Below are positions 21,687 through 23,551 of a stretch of 23,551 nt of DNA, piece by piece. Made by a program: the position numbers and the translations under genes. Source of the stretch: Pelotomaculum sp. UBA4789 (GTDB lineage Bacteria; Bacillota; Desulfotomaculia; Desulfotomaculales; Pelotomaculaceae). Position 1 is the stretch's first letter; each line of letters opens with the position of its first letter. The stretch spans positions 1 to 23,551 of the forward strand of contig DHGV01000069.1 of the NCBI GenBank assembly GCA_002402945.1, read 5' to 3'. The notes beneath the pieces are model-generated. The model saw nothing but the letters and a program-made list of their open reading frames with translations, had not been told where the DNA came from and searched no databases.

Positions 21687-22838
21687 GTGCCAAAAAAATT
21701 GATGGTAGCGACACTGGCAATTTTGATCAGCATCTTTATGGCTATTCCAGCCGCCGCTGCTCCACCGGTCACAGTCTACTGGAACGATCGGGAAGTTCAC
21801 TTTGATGCCGCTCCGGTTATGGAAGACGGCCGGTGCCTGGCGCCTTTAAGGCCGCTTGCGGAAGCAATGGGGGCTGAGCTGTTTTGGGATCAGCAGGCCG
21901 GCGCGGCAACTGCGCACCTGGCAGGAGTTACCCTGACTGTAACGCCCGGTTCTCCCATCGCAGTTGTTAACGGAAGGGAGATTTCGCTGCCTGTTGCTCC
22001 TGCCGTCAGAGGCGGGGAGGTCTTTATTCCCCTGCGGGCGGCAGCCGGCATCTTTAATATCAGCGTTGACTGGGATGAAACGAGTTCGTCTGCTTTCCTT
22101 TATCCCAACAGTAATGACCTTATTCACGGGTCGGACCGGGAGACGGTTCACCAGATCTCGATCCTGAGCGCGCTGTTAGAGGGGCAGTACGACGGGCTAA
22201 CCTCTTTTGCGGAACTCAAAAAATACGGTGACACCGGGATTGGCACGTTTGAAGGGCTGGACGGTGAAATGATTGAGCTGGATGGGGAGTTTTACCAGGT
22301 TAAGGCGGACGGAGCCGTCTACCCGGTAGCCGGTACCATGAAAACCCCATTTGCCAGCGTTACCTTTTTCCAGGCGGATAAAGCCCAGGCGATAAACGAA
22401 GAAACAAACTTTCAGCAGCTGCAGGAGCTCATAGACAGTATGATCGACAACGAGAACATTTTCTATGCTGTGAAAGTGACCGGCAACTTCAATTATGTAA
22501 AAACCAGAAGTGTGCCCGGACAGCAGAAGCCATACCCGCCGCTGGCAGAGGTCACCAAAAACCAGCCGACTTTTGAATTAAATAATGAGGAGGGGACCCT
22601 GGCCGGTTTCCTTTGCCCGGCTTATGTCGAAGGCCTGAATGTGCCGGGTTATCACCTGCATTTTTTGAATGCCGCTAAAAATGCCGGCGGGCATTTGCTG
22701 GATTTTATCATGACCAGCGGCCGGGTCGAAATTGACGCCACCCATAATTTTTATATGCGCCTGCCGGAAAACGGGGACTTCGGGAAAATTGATATGACGG
22801 AAGACAGAAGCCAGGAAACAAACATAGTGGAAAAATAA
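21687..22838 (+). CDS. alsD: Exported CuAO_N1-acetolactate decarboxylase fusion
   Basis: A 383-residue protein: signal peptide 1-25 (PAAAA-PP), CuAO_N1 domain about 28-138 (CLAPLRPLAEAMGAELFWD and VFIPLRAAAGIF), then a full acetolactate decarboxylase domain 155-382. That enzyme turns 2-acetolactate into acetoin and CO2. Seen: SALLEGQYDGLTSFAELKKY, GTFEGLDGEMIELDG, TPFASVTFF, GYHLHFL and GGHLLDF. Zinc ligands are H323, H325, H336; catalytic candidates are E194, R274 and E382. These six match the spacing I recall for Brevibacillus ALDC (E65, R145, H194, H196, H207, E253) exactly, each shifted by 129. The enzyme should therefore be active, outside the cell. GTG start with GGAGTGAG upstream, six bases after the preceding gene. 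No acetolactate synthase gene is nearby. Domain call firm; biological substrate outside the cell unknown. Confidence 0.88.
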   Translation: MPKKLMVATLAILISIFMAIPAAAAPPVTVYWNDREVHFDAAPVMEDGRCLAPLRPLAEAMGAELFWDQQAGAATAHLAGVTLTVTPGSPIAVVNGREISLPVAPAVRGGEVFIPLRAAAGIFNISVDWDETSSSAFLYPNSNDLIHGSDRETVHQISILSALLEGQYDGLTSFAELKKYGDTGIGTFEGLDGEMIELDGEFYQVKADGAVYPVAGTMKTPFASVTFFQADKAQAINEETNFQQLQELIDSMIDNENIFYAVKVTGNFNYVKTRSVPGQQKPYPPLAEVTKNQPTFELNNEEGTLAGFLCPAYVEGLNVPGYHLHFLNAAKNAGGHLLDFIMTSGRVEIDATHNFYMRLPENGDFGKIDMTEDRSQETNIVEK

Positions 22839-22904
22839 TCGTTTTACATGGTGATAGCAGCTGCAAAGTTTTTTGATTAGGAGCTTAAGGATCTTGGGTA
22901 GCGG

Positions 22905-22932
22905 GGAAGCAAAAGAACCGTCCCCTTGCTTC
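22905..22932. repeat. Palindromic repeat family A, copy 4
   Basis: GGAAGCAAAAGAACCGTCCC followed by CTTGCTTC. The arms have changed together relative to copies 1-3 (GAAGCAA with TTGCTTC), a compensatory change that keeps the stem. It ends eight bases before the stop codon of the minus-strand coiled-coil gene. Confidence 0.75.
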
Positions 22933-22939
22933 ACTTGCT

Positions 22940-23209
22940 TCACCATTTAACTTTTCGTATATGGGCTGTTTCCATTTGTAAGGTTTCAATTTTATTCTCG
23001 ATTCTTTCTAGGGTATTGATAATAGTTTCATTCTTTTCGTTTTGTACTTCACGCGCATCATATAATGCTTTGATTTTATAACCTAAATCGTTTTCAACTT
23101 TCATTTCTATCTTTTGGACTTGAGAGGTTAATTCTTTAAGTTGAGAATTAGTTTCGGTTTGATTTTCAAGGATTTTTGAGAGAAGATCCATTGCCTTATC
23201 ATCCAACAT
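22940..23209 (-). CDS. Small coiled-coil protein
   Basis: An 89-residue charged protein with no signal peptide and no cysteines, family not recognised. After MLDDKAMDLLSKILENQTET it shows continuous heptad-like spacing of Leu/Ile/Val (LKELTSQVQKIEMKVENDLG, then TIINTLERIENKIETLQME), so a long parallel coiled coil is likely. Similar short proteins are common in Clostridia as hypotheticals. ATG start with GGAGG about six bases upstream. It ends next to repeat copy 4. Confidence 0.7.
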   Translation of the reverse strand: MLDDKAMDLLSKILENQTETNSQLKELTSQVQKIEMKVENDLGYKIKALYDAREVQNEKNETIINTLERIENKIETLQMETAHIRKVKW

Positions 23210-23263
23210 TATCGCCTCCTATTAAATAGCTTATCGCCTTTGAAAGATTAGTCAAGGATAATT

Positions 23264-23533
23264 TTAAATGGCGGCGGTGATTTTAGCAACCAACTTCTGG
23301 TATCTTTCATGCTTAGCTAAAGCTGCAAAAACAGGGTCTTTGGTGACTGCTGCCAGGCAGCTTTCTACTATTGTCTTGTCCGAACGGTGGGCGCCGCTGC
23401 CGAGGTCCAGTTTCGCATACAGGCCGTCAATGCAGTCAAACATGTCCGAGGTTTTAAAGGTAACCGGGTAGTTGGCTGGATTGGCGGCTACATCGGCAAA
23501 ATATTCCAGCTGCGCTAAGGCTTCATGGTAGTG
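23264..23533 (-). pseudogene. C-terminal gene fragment cut at the right edge
   Basis: The minus strand is open from 23533 to a TAA at 23264-23266 and encodes HEALAQLEYFADVAANPANY, continuing through DMFDCIDGLYAKLDLGSG to LVAKITAAI, about 89 residues with clean coding character. Just upstream the frame is closed by TGA (23534-23536) and the DNA changes character to an AT-rich sequence resembling an insertion-sequence end. The first half of the gene is therefore missing or displaced by the insertion. The family is not recognised; the fragment is alpha-helical and soluble. Confidence 0.6.
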
Positions 23534-23551
23534 TCAATAATTTTTCGCAAA
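23531..23551. mobile_element. Possible insertion-sequence end (IS256-like) at the window edge
   Basis: GTGTCAATAATTTTTCGCAA resembles the terminal inverted repeats of IS256-type elements as I remember them, and it starts exactly where the coding fragment loses its frame. Only 21 bases are visible, so the family is a guess. Confidence 0.35.

Noticed and set aside
21063..21800. 245-codon open frame antisense to the CuAO_N1 genes
   Set aside because: It crosses the end of one clear gene and the start of the next on the other strand, has low-complexity His/Gln-rich content, and shows no domain; it is a shadow of GC-biased codons.
1..23551. CRISPR array, tRNA or rRNA genes
   Set aside because: No regularly spaced identical repeats of CRISPR length and no cloverleaf or rRNA-like conserved segments were found by reading both strands.

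Overview
The window looks like a chromosomal segment of an anaerobic, low-to-moderate-GC Bacillota of the class Clostridia, most plausibly Peptococcaceae/Desulfotomaculales (Pelotomaculum-like). The reasons are a four-subunit pyruvate:ferredoxin oxidoreductase, secreted proteins with copper-amine-oxidase N-terminal-type (CuAO_N1) domains, a YhaM-type exonuclease, strong AGGAGG ribosome sites with frequent GTG/TTG starts, and short palindromic repeats near stop codons. The taxon is inference; no rRNA or tRNA is present.

Layout. 1-1137: left end of an IS21-family element (istA, cut by the window edge) with its terminal repeats, then decayed DNA. 1138-3176: a WYL-domain regulator broken by one frameshift, and a YhaM-type 3'-5' exoribonuclease. 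3290-5140: a MarR regulator gene, a DUF169 gene and a decayed small membrane-protein gene; the same perfect palindrome (ATTGTC-N2-GACAAT) lies upstream of marR and over the -35 box of the decayed gene, which suggests a local regulon. 5200-6250: two truncated genes (flavoprotein, uracil-DNA-glycosylase-like) whose ends abut repeats. 6276-8042: a VWA-domain protein and an ADP-ribosylglycohydrolase, with a tiny remnant of a possible second glycohydrolase between them. 8073-9824: a lipoprotein and a toxin-first HigB/XRE-like toxin-antitoxin operon with a well-formed promoter and operator. 10291-14126 (minus strand): TrkH and TrkA potassium uptake, Hsp20 and a universal stress protein. 14346-16538: a cysteine-rich protein with a tudor-like N-terminus, and a metallo-beta-lactamase-fold hydrolase. 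16749-19811: porG-porD-porA-porB. 19944-22838: two exported CuAO_N1 proteins; the second carries a complete acetolactate decarboxylase catalytic domain. 22940-23551: a small coiled-coil protein and a gene tail apparently cut by a second insertion element at the right edge.

Two families of interspersed palindromic repeats run through the window. Family A (GAAGCAG...CTGCTTC, about 28 bp, four copies) and family B (core GGGACAAGGTACCTGTCCC, three units) sit at gene ends, and one family B unit supplies the last 16 codons of porB. The most unusual protein is the exported CuAO_N1-acetolactate decarboxylase fusion, in which metal ligands and catalytic residues occur at the spacing I recall for the Brevibacillus enzyme. 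I found no CRISPR array, prophage module or convincing wholly new multi-gene system.
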